This document shows positions 25,344 to 32,434 of a stretch of DNA of 35,636 nt, piece by piece. The notes under the pieces are model-generated. The model saw only the letters and a program-made list of their open reading frames with translations, ran no database searches and had not been told where the DNA came from. The position numbers were made by a program, and so were the translations under genes. The number at the start of each line of letters is the position of its first letter. Within the stretch, counting starts at the first letter, position 1. Source of the DNA: Solirubrobacterales bacterium (GTDB taxonomy: Bacteria > Actinomycetota > Thermoleophilia > Solirubrobacterales > 70-9); assembly GCA_017882505.1 (NCBI GenBank), contig JADGPJ010000022.1, forward strand, positions 1 to 35,636, given 5' to 3'.

Positions 25344-25517
25344 CTGCATCTCGCTGAAGCGACGGTTCGCCGCCTCGAGCCCGGCGAGGAGCACTACAAC
25401 CCGAAGGTCCTCTACCGCGGTCGCAAACAGGCGACCTCCGAGGCGACGCTGAGCGCCGCCGAGAGCGGCAAGCTGCTCGCCCACGGCATGGCGACCTGCA
25501 TGATCCTCGGCGGCTGA
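25344..25517 (+). pseudogene. C-terminal remnant of a PaaI-type hotdog thioesterase
   Basis: The frame LHLAEATVRRLEPGEE...VLYRGRKQATSEATLSAAESGKLLAHGMATCMILGG resembles the last two strands of PaaI/hotdog thioesterases, where AEARVVHRGRR.A.AEA....GKL.A.GT.T.MIL is usual. The N-terminal half, with the catalytic Asp/Glu helix, is missing: upstream in all three frames I find no hotdog sequence, only the aldehyde dehydrogenase promoter region. An ATG at 25302 could still give a 71-residue product. I read it as a decayed or truncated gene between two minus-strand genes. Family assignment is from pattern memory. Confidence 0.5.
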
Positions 25518-25527
25518 TCGGGTGCGA

Positions 25528-26964
25528 TCAGCCAGCCTGGCGTCGGGCCAGCTCGACCAGCAGCCGGACGCCATAGCCGCTGGCCTCCTTGCCGGTGTAC
25601 TCGCGGCCGACGTCCCAGGCGGTGCCGGCGATGTCGACGTGGGCCCAGGGGGTGTCGTCGACGAATTCCTCGAGGAAGGAGGCGGCGGTGATCGAGCCGG
25701 CTTCGCGCTTGGAGGCGAGGTTGGAGAGATCGGCGACCGTGCCTTTCATCATCGCCTTGAACTCGGGGTGCAGGGGGAGGCGCCAGGTCAGCTCGCCGCT
25801 CGATTCGCCGGCGCCGATGACCTCGGCGGCGAGCTCGTCGTCGTTGGAGATCACCGCGGCGAAGGTCGAGCCGAGCGCGATCACCACGGCGCCGGTCAGG
25901 GTGGCGATGTCGACGATCCGCTCTGCCCCGAGCTCGACCGCGTAGGCGAGCGCGTCGGCGAGGATCAGCCGGCCCTCGGCGTCGGTGTTGTTGACCTCGA
26001 CCGTCCTGCCGTTGTACTGGGTGATCACGTCGCCCGGCTTGACCGCCGTCCCGGAGGGCATGTTCTCGGTCGAGGGGACGACGGCGATCAACTCGATCGG
26101 CAGGGCCAGCTCGGCGATCGCCGCGACCGCCTCCAGCACCGCGGCGCCGCCGGACATGTCGAACTTCATCTCCTGCATCCCCGCCCCCGGCTTCAGCGAG
26201 ATCCCGCCGGTGTCGAAGGTGACTCCCTTGCCGACCAGGCCCAGGGTCGGGCCGTTGCCGCCGCCGGAGTAGCGCAGGACGATCAGGCGCGGGTCCTCGG
26301 GACCACCGAGGGCGACGGCCGCCAGGCCGCCCATCCCCTTGGCGACGATCTCCTCGCGGCCGAGCACCTCGACCGTGACCCCGTCGGCGGCGGTGGCGAT
26401 CTCTTCCGCTCGGGCCGCCAGGAAGGCCGGGGTGGCGAAGTTGGCGGGGGTGCTCTGCAGGTCTCGAGCGCGGTTCTGGGCCTCGGCGCAGATCCGCGCC
26501 GTCTCCGCCGCGGCCTCGACGCTGGCCGGGGCCAGCAGCGTCAGCGACTTGAGCTGCGGGGGCTGCGGCTCCTCGGGATCGCTGCCGCGAAAGCGGTCGA
26601 AGCGGTAGGTGCCGAGGATCGTGCCGGTGACGAGCGCTTCGGCGGTGACGTCGTCGTCCCCGAGTTCCGGCAGCGCCCAGGCCAGGGAGCTCGCCTCGAG
26701 CCGCACGGCCTCCTGCGCGGCGACCGCGGCGGCGACCCGGAGGCGCTCGGCGTCGGCGTCTTCGCGCTCGCCGAGCCCGACGACGAGGACCCGGCCGCGT
26801 CCGGCGGGAAAGACGGCGGAGAGCGTCTTGAATGTGCCCTTGGCATCGGCGGCGCCCGGCGCGTCGGCGATCGCGAACGGCACCGATTCTCCTTCGTAGA
26901 TGCCGACGATTGTCAGCGCGGCGTCGGCCGCCGGCAGCTCGCTCTGTCTCACCTCGACCTTCAT
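25528..26964 (-). CDS. pepA: Leucyl aminopeptidase (M17, PepA)
   Basis: Starting at MKVEVRQSELPA gives 478 residues. The N-terminal regulatory domain runs to about 160. The M17 catalytic domain has LGLVGKGVTFDTGGISLKP with metal-binding Lys246 and Asp, MKFDMSGGAAVLEA, and the family signature NTDAEGRLILADAL with catalytic Arg332. All metal ligands look intact. It is a hexameric zinc or manganese enzyme that removes N-terminal Leu and similar residues; some PepA proteins also bind DNA. A -10-like TAGACT lies 8 nt upstream with no Shine-Dalgarno sequence. It shares the 117-bp upstream gap with the divergent thiolase. Confidence 0.95.
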   Translation of the reverse strand: MKVEVRQSELPAADAALTIVGIYEGESVPFAIADAPGAADAKGTFKTLSAVFPAGRGRVLVVGLGEREDADAERLRVAAAVAAQEAVRLEASSLAWALPELGDDDVTAEALVTGTILGTYRFDRFRGSDPEEPQPPQLKSLTLLAPASVEAAAETARICAEAQNRARDLQSTPANFATPAFLAARAEEIATAADGVTVEVLGREEIVAKGMGGLAAVALGGPEDPRLIVLRYSGGGNGPTLGLVGKGVTFDTGGISLKPGAGMQEMKFDMSGGAAVLEAVAAIAELALPIELIAVVPSTENMPSGTAVKPGDVITQYNGRTVEVNNTDAEGRLILADALAYAVELGAERIVDIATLTGAVVIALGSTFAAVISNDDELAAEVIGAGESSGELTWRLPLHPEFKAMMKGTVADLSNLASKREAGSITAASFLEEFVDDTPWAHVDIAGTAWDVGREYTGKEASGYGVRLLVELARRQAG

Positions 26965-26972
26965 CGGGCGCG

Positions 26973-26978
26973 AGTCTA
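26973..26978 (-). promoter_or_regulatory. Candidate -10 box (TAGACT) for pepA
   Basis: On the minus strand TAGACT ends 8 nt before the pepA ATG at 26964, with no Shine-Dalgarno sequence. It is the same hexamer and similar spacing as for meaB. Confidence 0.45.
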
Positions 26979-26991
26979 TGCATTCGCAACC

Positions 26992-27025
26992 GGCACGAGG
27001 ATGCCTCGCGGTATCGTCTCGTGCC
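26992..27025. repeat. 8-bp inverted repeat between pepA and thiolase
   Basis: GGCACGAG (26992-26999) and CTCGTGCC (27018-27025) are perfect complements 18 nt apart. They could be an operator or a leader hairpin for the thiolase transcript. Confidence 0.35.
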
Positions 27026-27081
27026 CTGGTTTCGGCGCCCACTTGACCGGACCTGACCAAATCGCAGAAGAAAGGCAGTAG

Positions 27082-28266
27082 ATGCCCAGCTCAGTCATCC
27101 TTGGAACCGCGCGCACCCCCTTCGGAAAGATGGGCGGAGCCCTGGCGTCGCTCGACGCGACCGACCTCGGCGGCCACGCGATCGAGGCCGCCCTGGAGCG
27201 CTCGGGCGTCGATCCCGCGCAGGTACAGCAGGTCGTCTTCGGCCAGGTCCTACAGGCCGGGCAGGGGCAGATTCCCTCGCGCCAGGCCCAGATCAAAGGC
27301 GGCGTTCCGAAGGAGGTGCCCTCGGAGACGATCAACAAAGTCTGCGCCTCGGGCATGCGCTCGCTCGGCCTCGCCGACCTCTCGATTCGCGCCGGCGACT
27401 CCGAGGTGGCGGTGACCGGCGGCATGGAGTCGATGAGCAAGGCGCCGTACCTGCTGCCCGGCGCCCGCTTCGGGTTCCGCATGGGTGACGTCCCCGCGGT
27501 CGACTCGATGACCCATGACGGCCTTACCAACCCCTTCACCGACAAGCAGATGATCAACGAGGCGAGCGACGTCTCCAACGAGCTCGAGATCACCCGCGTC
27601 GACATGGATCGCTTCGCCGAGCGCTCCCACCGGCTCGCCGCCGAGGCGACCGACGCCGGCCGCCTCGCCGACGAGATCGTCGGCGTCACGATCAAGTCCC
27701 GCAAGGGCGAGAGCACGGTCGAGGCCGACGAGGCGATCCGCCCCGGAACCACGCTGGAGACGCTCGCCAAGCTGAAGGCGATCGGTGGCGACGACGCCAC
27801 CCACACCGCCGGCAACGCGCCCGGCGTCAACGACGGCGCCGCCGCGATCGTCGTTGCCTCCTCGGACTGGGCGGAGCGCGAAGGCCGTACGCCGCTGGCC
27901 CGTGTGCTCTCCTATGGCACCGTCGCCGACGACTTCGCCTACCTCGTCAGGACTCCGGCCAACGCCGCCAAGCAGGCGCTGGAGAAGATCGGCAAGAGCG
28001 CCGACGAAGTCGACCTCTGGGAGATCAACGAGGCCTTCGCCTCGGTCGCGCTGAACTCGGTGCGGATGCTCGGCGTCGACGAGGAGAAGGTCAACGTCAA
28101 CGGCGGGGCGATCGCGCTCGGCCACCCGATCGGCGCTTCCGGCTCCCGCATCGTCGGCTCGCTCGTCCATGAGCTGACCCGGCGTGGCGGCGGTCTCGGC
28201 GTCGCCGCGATCTGCTCTGGTGGCGGTCAGGGCGACGCGATCGTGATCGAAGTCCCGGGGTCCTAG
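27082..28266 (+). CDS. Acetyl-CoA acetyltransferase (thiolase)
   Basis: An AAAGG sequence precedes ATG 27082. The 394-residue protein is the normal thiolase length. Active-site residues are all in place: Cys88 in INKVCASGMRS, His348 in ALGHPIGASGSR, and Cys378 in ICSGGGQG. The NEAFASVAL motif is also present. It condenses two acetyl-CoA or cleaves 3-ketoacyl-CoA in the cytoplasm. AtoB/PhaA-type is more likely than FadA because no FadB partner is adjacent, but sequence alone cannot settle the direction. The downstream HAD gene follows after one base, and the etf genes lie 2.4 kb further on the same strand, fitting fatty or branched-chain acid catabolism. Confidence 0.93.
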   Translation: MPSSVILGTARTPFGKMGGALASLDATDLGGHAIEAALERSGVDPAQVQQVVFGQVLQAGQGQIPSRQAQIKGGVPKEVPSETINKVCASGMRSLGLADLSIRAGDSEVAVTGGMESMSKAPYLLPGARFGFRMGDVPAVDSMTHDGLTNPFTDKQMINEASDVSNELEITRVDMDRFAERSHRLAAEATDAGRLADEIVGVTIKSRKGESTVEADEAIRPGTTLETLAKLKAIGGDDATHTAGNAPGVNDGAAAIVVASSDWAEREGRTPLARVLSYGTVADDFAYLVRTPANAAKQALEKIGKSADEVDLWEINEAFASVALNSVRMLGVDEEKVNVNGGAIALGHPIGASGSRIVGSLVHELTRRGGGLGVAAICSGGGQGDAIVIEVPGS

Positions 28267-28267
28267 C

Positions 28268-29053
28268 TTGAGCCGCGCCGCGGCCTTCTTCGATCTGGAC
28301 AAGACCCTGATGGCGGGGTCGAGTGCCATGCAGTTCGCCCGCGTCGCCACTCGGCAGGGGATCATCGGGCGCCGTCAGCTGGCCAGCTGGGGCGTCGAGC
28401 ACCTGCGCTACCGACTGCGCGGGACGACCGACGAGCGCACCGGTGAGGTCCTGCGCGTCGCCCGTGAGCTGATCAGGGGCGTGCCCGAAAAGACGATCGC
28501 GCGGATGGAGCCGGAGGTGATGGCGGCGATCCTGCCGCGGGTCTTCCCGCAGATGATCGACGAGGTCCACGCCCACCAGGACGCCGGTCGCCCGGCCTTC
28601 ATCGTCAGTGCCGCCGGCAACGGGATCGTCGAGTCGCTGGCCCGGGTGCTGGGGATGGAGGGCGGGATCGGCACCCGCTACGAGGTCGACGACGCCGGTG
28701 ACTTCACCGGTCGCTTCGACGGGCCCTTCGTCTACGGCCCCGGCAAGGTCGAGGCGATGGAGAGCTTCGCCGCGCTTCACGAGATCGACCTCGACGCCTC
28801 CTACGCCTACTCCGATTCGCTCTCCGACCTGCCGATGCTGCGCGCGGTCGGCAACCCCGTCGCGGTCAACCCGGATCCGCCGCTGGCCGAGATCGCCAGG
28901 GCGGAGGGCTGGCAGACGATGCGGTTCGAGCGCCTCGGCCGCCGCCTCGTCGCGGTCGCGGTGACGCTGCTGGCGACGGTCGCGGGTTTCGGTGGATCGC
29001 GCCTCGTCGCCCGTCGCAAGCCGCGGTCGCGGCGCTTCACCGCAAGGCGGTAG
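28268..29053 (+). CDS. HAD-IB family phosphatase (SerB-like) with C-terminal membrane anchor
   Basis: The start is TTG ([15 protein letters not shown]), one base after the thiolase stop. The 261-residue protein has HAD motif I DLDKT (Asp9 nucleophile, Asp11), motif II in FIVSAAGN, the Lys of motif III in YGPGKVEAM, and motif [13 protein letters not shown]. This fits the HAD-IB group (phosphoserine-phosphatase-like, TIGR01490 style). Unusually the last 40 residues are a hydrophobic helix ([17 protein letters not shown]) and a strongly basic tail ([13 protein letters not shown]), suggesting attachment to the cytoplasmic membrane face. Related membrane-associated members act on lipid or acyl phosphates, so a lipid substrate is possible. 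Confidence 0.85.
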   Translation: MSRAAAFFDLDKTLMAGSSAMQFARVATRQGIIGRRQLASWGVEHLRYRLRGTTDERTGEVLRVARELIRGVPEKTIARMEPEVMAAILPRVFPQMIDEVHAHQDAGRPAFIVSAAGNGIVESLARVLGMEGGIGTRYEVDDAGDFTGRFDGPFVYGPGKVEAMESFAALHEIDLDASYAYSDSLSDLPMLRAVGNPVAVNPDPPLAEIARAEGWQTMRFERLGRRLVAVAVTLLATVAGFGGSRLVARRKPRSRRFTARR

Positions 29054-29056
29054 GCG

Positions 29057-30067
29057 ATGAGCGCCCGCGCCTGGATCGCGTTCGGGGCCGTCTCGACGCT
29101 CTGGGGGATTCCGTACCTGTTCATCAAGATCGCCGACGAAGGCGGCATGCCGCCGGTGACGCTGGCCTGGGCCAGAGTCGTCCTCGGCGCCGTGGTTCTC
29201 CTGGCGCTGGCCTGGCGATCCGGCACGCTCGCCTCGCTGCGGGGACGGTGGCGCTGGATCGCGGTTTACGCCGCCGCCGAGATCGCGATTCCGTTCCCGA
29301 TGATCGCCGCCGGCGAGCAGCGCATCGCCTCGTCGACCGCGGCGATCGTGATCGCCACGGCGCCGCTGCTGGTGGCCCTGCTGGCGATCCGGTTCGAGCC
29401 CGCCGAGCGGGTCGACCGGCGCCGGCTGACCGGCTTGCTGCTCGGCCTGCTCGGCGTCGCCGCCCTGGTCGGCCTCGACCTGACGGGGGGCTCCGGCCAG
29501 CTGCTCGGCATCGCCGCTGTGCTCGTCGCCGCCCTCGGCTACGCGATCGGGCCGATGGTGCTGAAACGCCAGCTGAGCGACCTGGACCCGGTCGCGGCGA
29601 TGGGCGGGAGCCTGGCGCTCGCGGCCGTGGCGCTGACGCCGGTCGCCGCGACGAGCCTCCCCGCGGCGAGGCCGAGCGATGGCGCGCTTGGAGCGGTGGT
29701 GGTACTGGGGCTCCTCTGCACCGCCGCGGCGCTGGTCCTGATGGCGAGGCTGGTCAACGAGGTCGGCCCCGGGCGGGCACTGGTGATCACCTACATCAAC
29801 CCCGTCGTCGCGGTCGGCCTGGGGGTCGCCTTCCTCGGCGAGACCCCCGGGGCGGGTGCGGTCGCCGGCCTGCTTCTGATCCTCGCCGGGTCGTGGCTTT
29901 CGACCGACGGCCGGATCCCCCCGGGTATGGCAATGGCAGCCTCGCGTCTGCTCCGATCGCGCCGATCGCCGGGACGGGGGAGTCACGCCGAGCACTCTGG
30001 GCGCCAGATCCGGCTAGGCTTGCGGCGCCGATGGAAGCCGCCACCGCCCGCAAGATCCGCGTCGTAG
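29057..30067 (+). CDS. EamA/DMT-family transporter
   Basis: This 336-residue protein has ten hydrophobic segments between residues 5 and 280 arranged as two EamA repeats ([16 protein letters not shown]..., and [14 protein letters not shown]... through [20 protein letters not shown]). It would be an inner-membrane exporter or permease for a small metabolite; substrate unknown. The C-terminal 55 residues after the last helix are basic and low-complexity, and the last 12 codons overlap the next gene. That tail also covers the next gene's -10 box, so its sequence may be constrained by DNA signals. The ATG lies 3 bp after the HAD stop. Confidence 0.88.
   Translation: MSARAWIAFGAVSTLWGIPYLFIKIADEGGMPPVTLAWARVVLGAVVLLALAWRSGTLASLRGRWRWIAVYAAAEIAIPFPMIAAGEQRIASSTAAIVIATAPLLVALLAIRFEPAERVDRRRLTGLLLGLLGVAALVGLDLTGGSGQLLGIAAVLVAALGYAIGPMVLKRQLSDLDPVAAMGGSLALAAVALTPVAATSLPAARPSDGALGAVVVLGLLCTAAALVLMARLVNEVGPGRALVITYINPVVAVGLGVAFLGETPGAGAVAGLLLILAGSWLSTDGRIPPGMAMAASRLLRSRRSPGRGSHAEHSGRQIRLGLRRRWKPPPPARSAS
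30015..30020 (+). promoter_or_regulatory. Candidate -10 box (TAGGCT) for the B12-binding subunit
   Basis: TAGGCT lies 10 nt before ATG 30031, inside the end of the EamA gene. It is part of a 16-bp stretch (30014-30029) that recurs with one mismatch at 35072-35087. Confidence 0.42.
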
Positions 30068-30456
30068 TCGCCAAGCCAGGCCTCGACGGCCACGACCGCG
30101 GCGCCAAGATCATCGCCCGTGCCCTGCGCGACGCCGGCATGGAGGTCATCTACACCGGCCTGCACCAGACCCCCGAGCAGATCGCCGAGACGGTGATCCA
30201 GGAGGACGCCGACGCGGTCGGCCTCTCGATCCTCTCCGGCGCCCACATGACCCTGGTGCCCAGGGTCGTCGCCCTGCTCCACGAACAGGGCGTCGACGAC
30301 GTCCTCGTCACCGTCGGCGGCACGATCCCCGCCGATGACATCCCGGAGCTGAAGAAGCTCGGCGTCGCCGAGGTCTTCACTCCCGGCGCCGGCACCGACG
30401 AGATCGTCGACTTCATTCGCGAGGGCGCCACCGAGCGCCACGAGCGCGGCGAGTAG
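30031..30456 (+). CDS. B12-binding subunit of acyl-CoA mutase (methylmalonyl/isobutyryl type)
   Basis: The 141-residue stand-alone cobalamin-binding domain begins [34 protein letters not shown], with the DxHxxG motif whose His21 replaces dimethylbenzimidazole as cobalt ligand. The rest of the pattern follows: [11 protein letters not shown] and [25 protein letters not shown]. This matches the C-terminal domain of methylmalonyl-CoA mutase or the small subunit of isobutyryl-CoA mutase. It needs a separate catalytic large subunit, which is not in the window. MeaB, its expected chaperone, is encoded at 18.7 kb. It overlaps the EamA gene by 37 bp and precedes the etf operon by 169 bp. Confidence 0.92.
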   Translation: MEAATARKIRVVVAKPGLDGHDRGAKIIARALRDAGMEVIYTGLHQTPEQIAETVIQEDADAVGLSILSGAHMTLVPRVVALLHEQGVDDVLVTVGGTIPADDIPELKKLGVAEVFTPGAGTDEIVDFIREGATERHERGE

Positions 30457-30508
30457 CGCTCTTTACACGGATCGGTGCATAGGTTCGCCGATCGGGGTAT
30501 CATCCTGA

Positions 30509-30524
30509 TTGACTCGTCAGTCAA
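30509..30524. promoter_or_regulatory. TTGACT-N4-AGTCAA dyad upstream of etfB
   Basis: Perfect 6-bp half-sites are separated by four bases in the 169-bp leader region of the etf operon. The form resembles TetR-family operators such as those controlling fatty-acid genes; no TetR gene is in the window, so the regulator is unknown. A TAGGTT (30480-30485) lies upstream as a weak -10 candidate. Confidence 0.42.
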
Positions 30525-30526
30525 CG

Positions 30527-30569
30527 GCTGGCCCGCAACCGATAAGATTCCCGCCCGCAACGGGCCAGC
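30527..30569 (+). other. Hairpin in the etfB leader
   Basis: GCTGGCCCG (30527-30535) pairs with CGGGCCAGC (30561-30569) over a 25-nt loop that contains a second CCCGCAA copy. It ends 42 nt before the Shine-Dalgarno sequence of etfB. It may be a leader structure affecting expression, or a chance GC-rich stem. Confidence 0.35.
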
Positions 30570-30625
30570 GAGGCGTAAACCGCAGCCCGCGAAGACCTGA
30601 GACTCATCCCCAAGGAGGCTTCAAC

Positions 30626-31417
30626 TTGAAGATCTGCGTCCTCGTCAAGGAGGTTCCGGACGCCGCCGTTCAGAAGCGCATCGACCCGAACACGATGCGC
30701 CTGGACCGCGGTGGCGAGAAAAATCTCAATCCCTTCGATACGCACGCCCTCGAGGCGGCCATGCAGATCAAGGAGGGTGGCGCGATCCCGGTGGAGGAGG
30801 TCGTCGCCGTCACCATGGGCCCCGGCTCCGCCGTTCGCGCCCTGCACAAGGCGGTGGCACTCGGCGCCGACCGTTCGGTGCACCTCTCCGACGACGCGCT
30901 GGCCGGCTCCGACGTCTGCGCGACCGGCTACTCGCTGGCCAAGGTGCTCGAGTCCGAGAGCCCCGACCTGGTCCTCCTGGGCCAGCAGTCCGATGACGGC
31001 GAGTGCTACACGATCGGCGCCGTCGTCGCCGACCACCTGCGGATGCCTTCGCTGACGCAGGTGATCAAGATCGACGTCAACGACGGCAAGCTCCGCTGCG
31101 AGCGCCAGGCCGAGTACGGCTACGACACGGTCGAGGTCGAGTTGCCCGCCGTGATCAGCGTCGGCGACGCGATCAACGAGCCCCGTTACCCGAGCCTGAA
31201 GGCGATCATGGGGGCGAAGAAAAAACCGCTCGACACCAAGGCCACCGGCGACGTCGGAATCGATGGCGGCATGGTCGGAGAGGCCGGTTCCAAGACCGCG
31301 GTTCTCGCGCTCAACCCGCCGCCGGCGAAGGAAGCCGGCGAGATCATCGAGGACGAAGACACCAACGAGACGGTCGAAAAGATCGTCGCCTGGCTTGACG
31401 AGAGGAAATTGATCTAG
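30626..31417 (+). CDS. etfB: Electron transfer flavoprotein beta subunit
   Basis: The start is TTG 30626 (MKICVLVKEVPD) because AAGGAGG (30612-30618) lies 7 nt upstream; an ATG at 30509 would add 39 residues unlike any EtfB. The 263-residue protein has VKEVPD, NPFDTHALEAAMQIKE, VTMGPGSAVRALHKAVALGADRSVHL (AMP-binding region) and LVLLGQQSDDGECYTIGAVVADHL. It matches EtfB/FixA. With EtfA it forms the soluble FAD/AMP heterodimer that accepts electrons from acyl-CoA dehydrogenases. Stop and EtfA start are directly adjacent, and ETF-quinone oxidoreductase follows, a complete path to quinone. In M. tuberculosis etfBA (Rv3029c-Rv3028c) sits beside the MGLP genes. Confidence 0.95.
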   Translation: MKICVLVKEVPDAAVQKRIDPNTMRLDRGGEKNLNPFDTHALEAAMQIKEGGAIPVEEVVAVTMGPGSAVRALHKAVALGADRSVHLSDDALAGSDVCATGYSLAKVLESESPDLVLLGQQSDDGECYTIGAVVADHLRMPSLTQVIKIDVNDGKLRCERQAEYGYDTVEVELPAVISVGDAINEPRYPSLKAIMGAKKKPLDTKATGDVGIDGGMVGEAGSKTAVLALNPPPAKEAGEIIEDEDTNETVEKIVAWLDERKLI

Positions 31418-32392
31418 ATGGCAGGCATCCTGGTTTACGCCCTCCACGACGACGAGGGCAACTTCAACAAAAACTCACTCGGGGCAATCTCCGAGGCGGC
31501 GAAGCTGAGCGGCGAAATCGGCGGCGACGCCGCAGCGCTGGTGGTCGGCGACATCGCCGACGACGCCTGCGCCTCACTCGGCAACTACGGCGCCGCCAAG
31601 GTCTACCGGGCCAAGAGCGTCCCGGAGGGCCTCGCCCAGCCGATCGTCGACGCGATGGCGAAGGTGATTCAGGACGAGGGCATCTCCTACGCGCTGTTCG
31701 GCGGTGGGCTGCTCGGCTTCGAGATCGGCGCCGGGCTCACCGCCCGCCTCAACGCCGGTGTGACCATGGAGGTAACCGAGGTCAAGGTCCAGGACGGCAA
31801 GCTCGTCTCCGAGCGGCCGATCCTGCAGGACTCCCAGATCGCTGACGTCGGTTACGTCAGCGAGCCGGGGATCATCATCAGCCGCCTCAACGCCTTCGAC
31901 ACGAAGGAGACCGGCGGTACCGCCGAGGTCATCGACGTCGAGGTCGAGCTCTCGCCCTGGTCGACGAAGGCGACGATGGTCCAGCGCGGCGAGCAGCGCG
32001 GCGCCGACGTCAACATCGAGGACGCCGACATTCTCGTCGGCGGCGGCCGTGGCCTTGGCGCCGCGGAGGGTTTCAAGCTGGCCGAGGAACTGGCCGAGTC
32101 GATGGGCGGCGCCGTCGCCGCGACCCGCGCCGTCGTCGACGCCGGCTGGTACCCCTACGCGGCCCAGATCGGCCAGACCGGCAAGACCGTCGCGCCGAAG
32201 CTGTACCTGGCGGCCGGCGTCTCCGGGGCGATCCAGCACAAGGTCGGGATGCAGAACTCCGAGAACATCCTCGCGATCAACAAGGACCCGAACGCGCCGA
32301 TCTTCGAGTTCTCCGACCTCGGCGTGGTCGGCGACCTGCACAAGATCGTCCCCAAGCTGACCGAGGCGATCAAGGCGAAGAAGGGCGGCTGA
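31418..32392 (+). CDS. etfA: Electron transfer flavoprotein alpha subunit
   Basis: The 324-residue protein starts at the base after the etfB stop. The C-terminal FAD domain is typical: LVGGGRGLGAAEGFKLAEELAESMGG, TRAVVDAGWYPYAAQIGQTGKTVAPKLYLAAGVSGAIQHKVGM, then ILAINKDPNAPIFEFSDLGVVGDLHKIVP. The N-terminal domain (about 1-195) is the EtfB-like fold. FAD-contacting residues in the QTGK and SGAIQH motifs are conserved, so it should bind FAD normally. It moves electrons from dehydrogenases to the quinone oxidoreductase encoded 42 bp downstream. This is the housekeeping-type ETF rather than a bifurcating one, judged by context only. Confidence 0.95.
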   Translation: MAGILVYALHDDEGNFNKNSLGAISEAAKLSGEIGGDAAALVVGDIADDACASLGNYGAAKVYRAKSVPEGLAQPIVDAMAKVIQDEGISYALFGGGLLGFEIGAGLTARLNAGVTMEVTEVKVQDGKLVSERPILQDSQIADVGYVSEPGIIISRLNAFDTKETGGTAEVIDVEVELSPWSTKATMVQRGEQRGADVNIEDADILVGGGRGLGAAEGFKLAEELAESMGGAVAATRAVVDAGWYPYAAQIGQTGKTVAPKLYLAAGVSGAIQHKVGMQNSENILAINKDPNAPIFEFSDLGVVGDLHKIVPKLTEAIKAKKGG

Positions 32393-32434
32393 GCGAGAGC
32401 TCGGCCTCCCCACTCACCCCGTGAAGGAGTCGAG

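Noticed and set aside
25311-25574. 87-codon minus-strand open frame opposite the thioesterase remnant
   Set aside because: No motif; overlaps the pepA 3' end and reads as a shadow of the plus frame.
28097-29995. 632-codon minus-strand open frame opposite the HAD and EamA genes
   Set aside because: Repetitive Arg/Asp/Gly composition; plus-strand genes have recognisable motifs.
30509-30625. ATG start of etfB at 30509
   Set aside because: Would translate through the dyad and hairpin and adds unconserved residues; TTG 30626 has an excellent Shine-Dalgarno.
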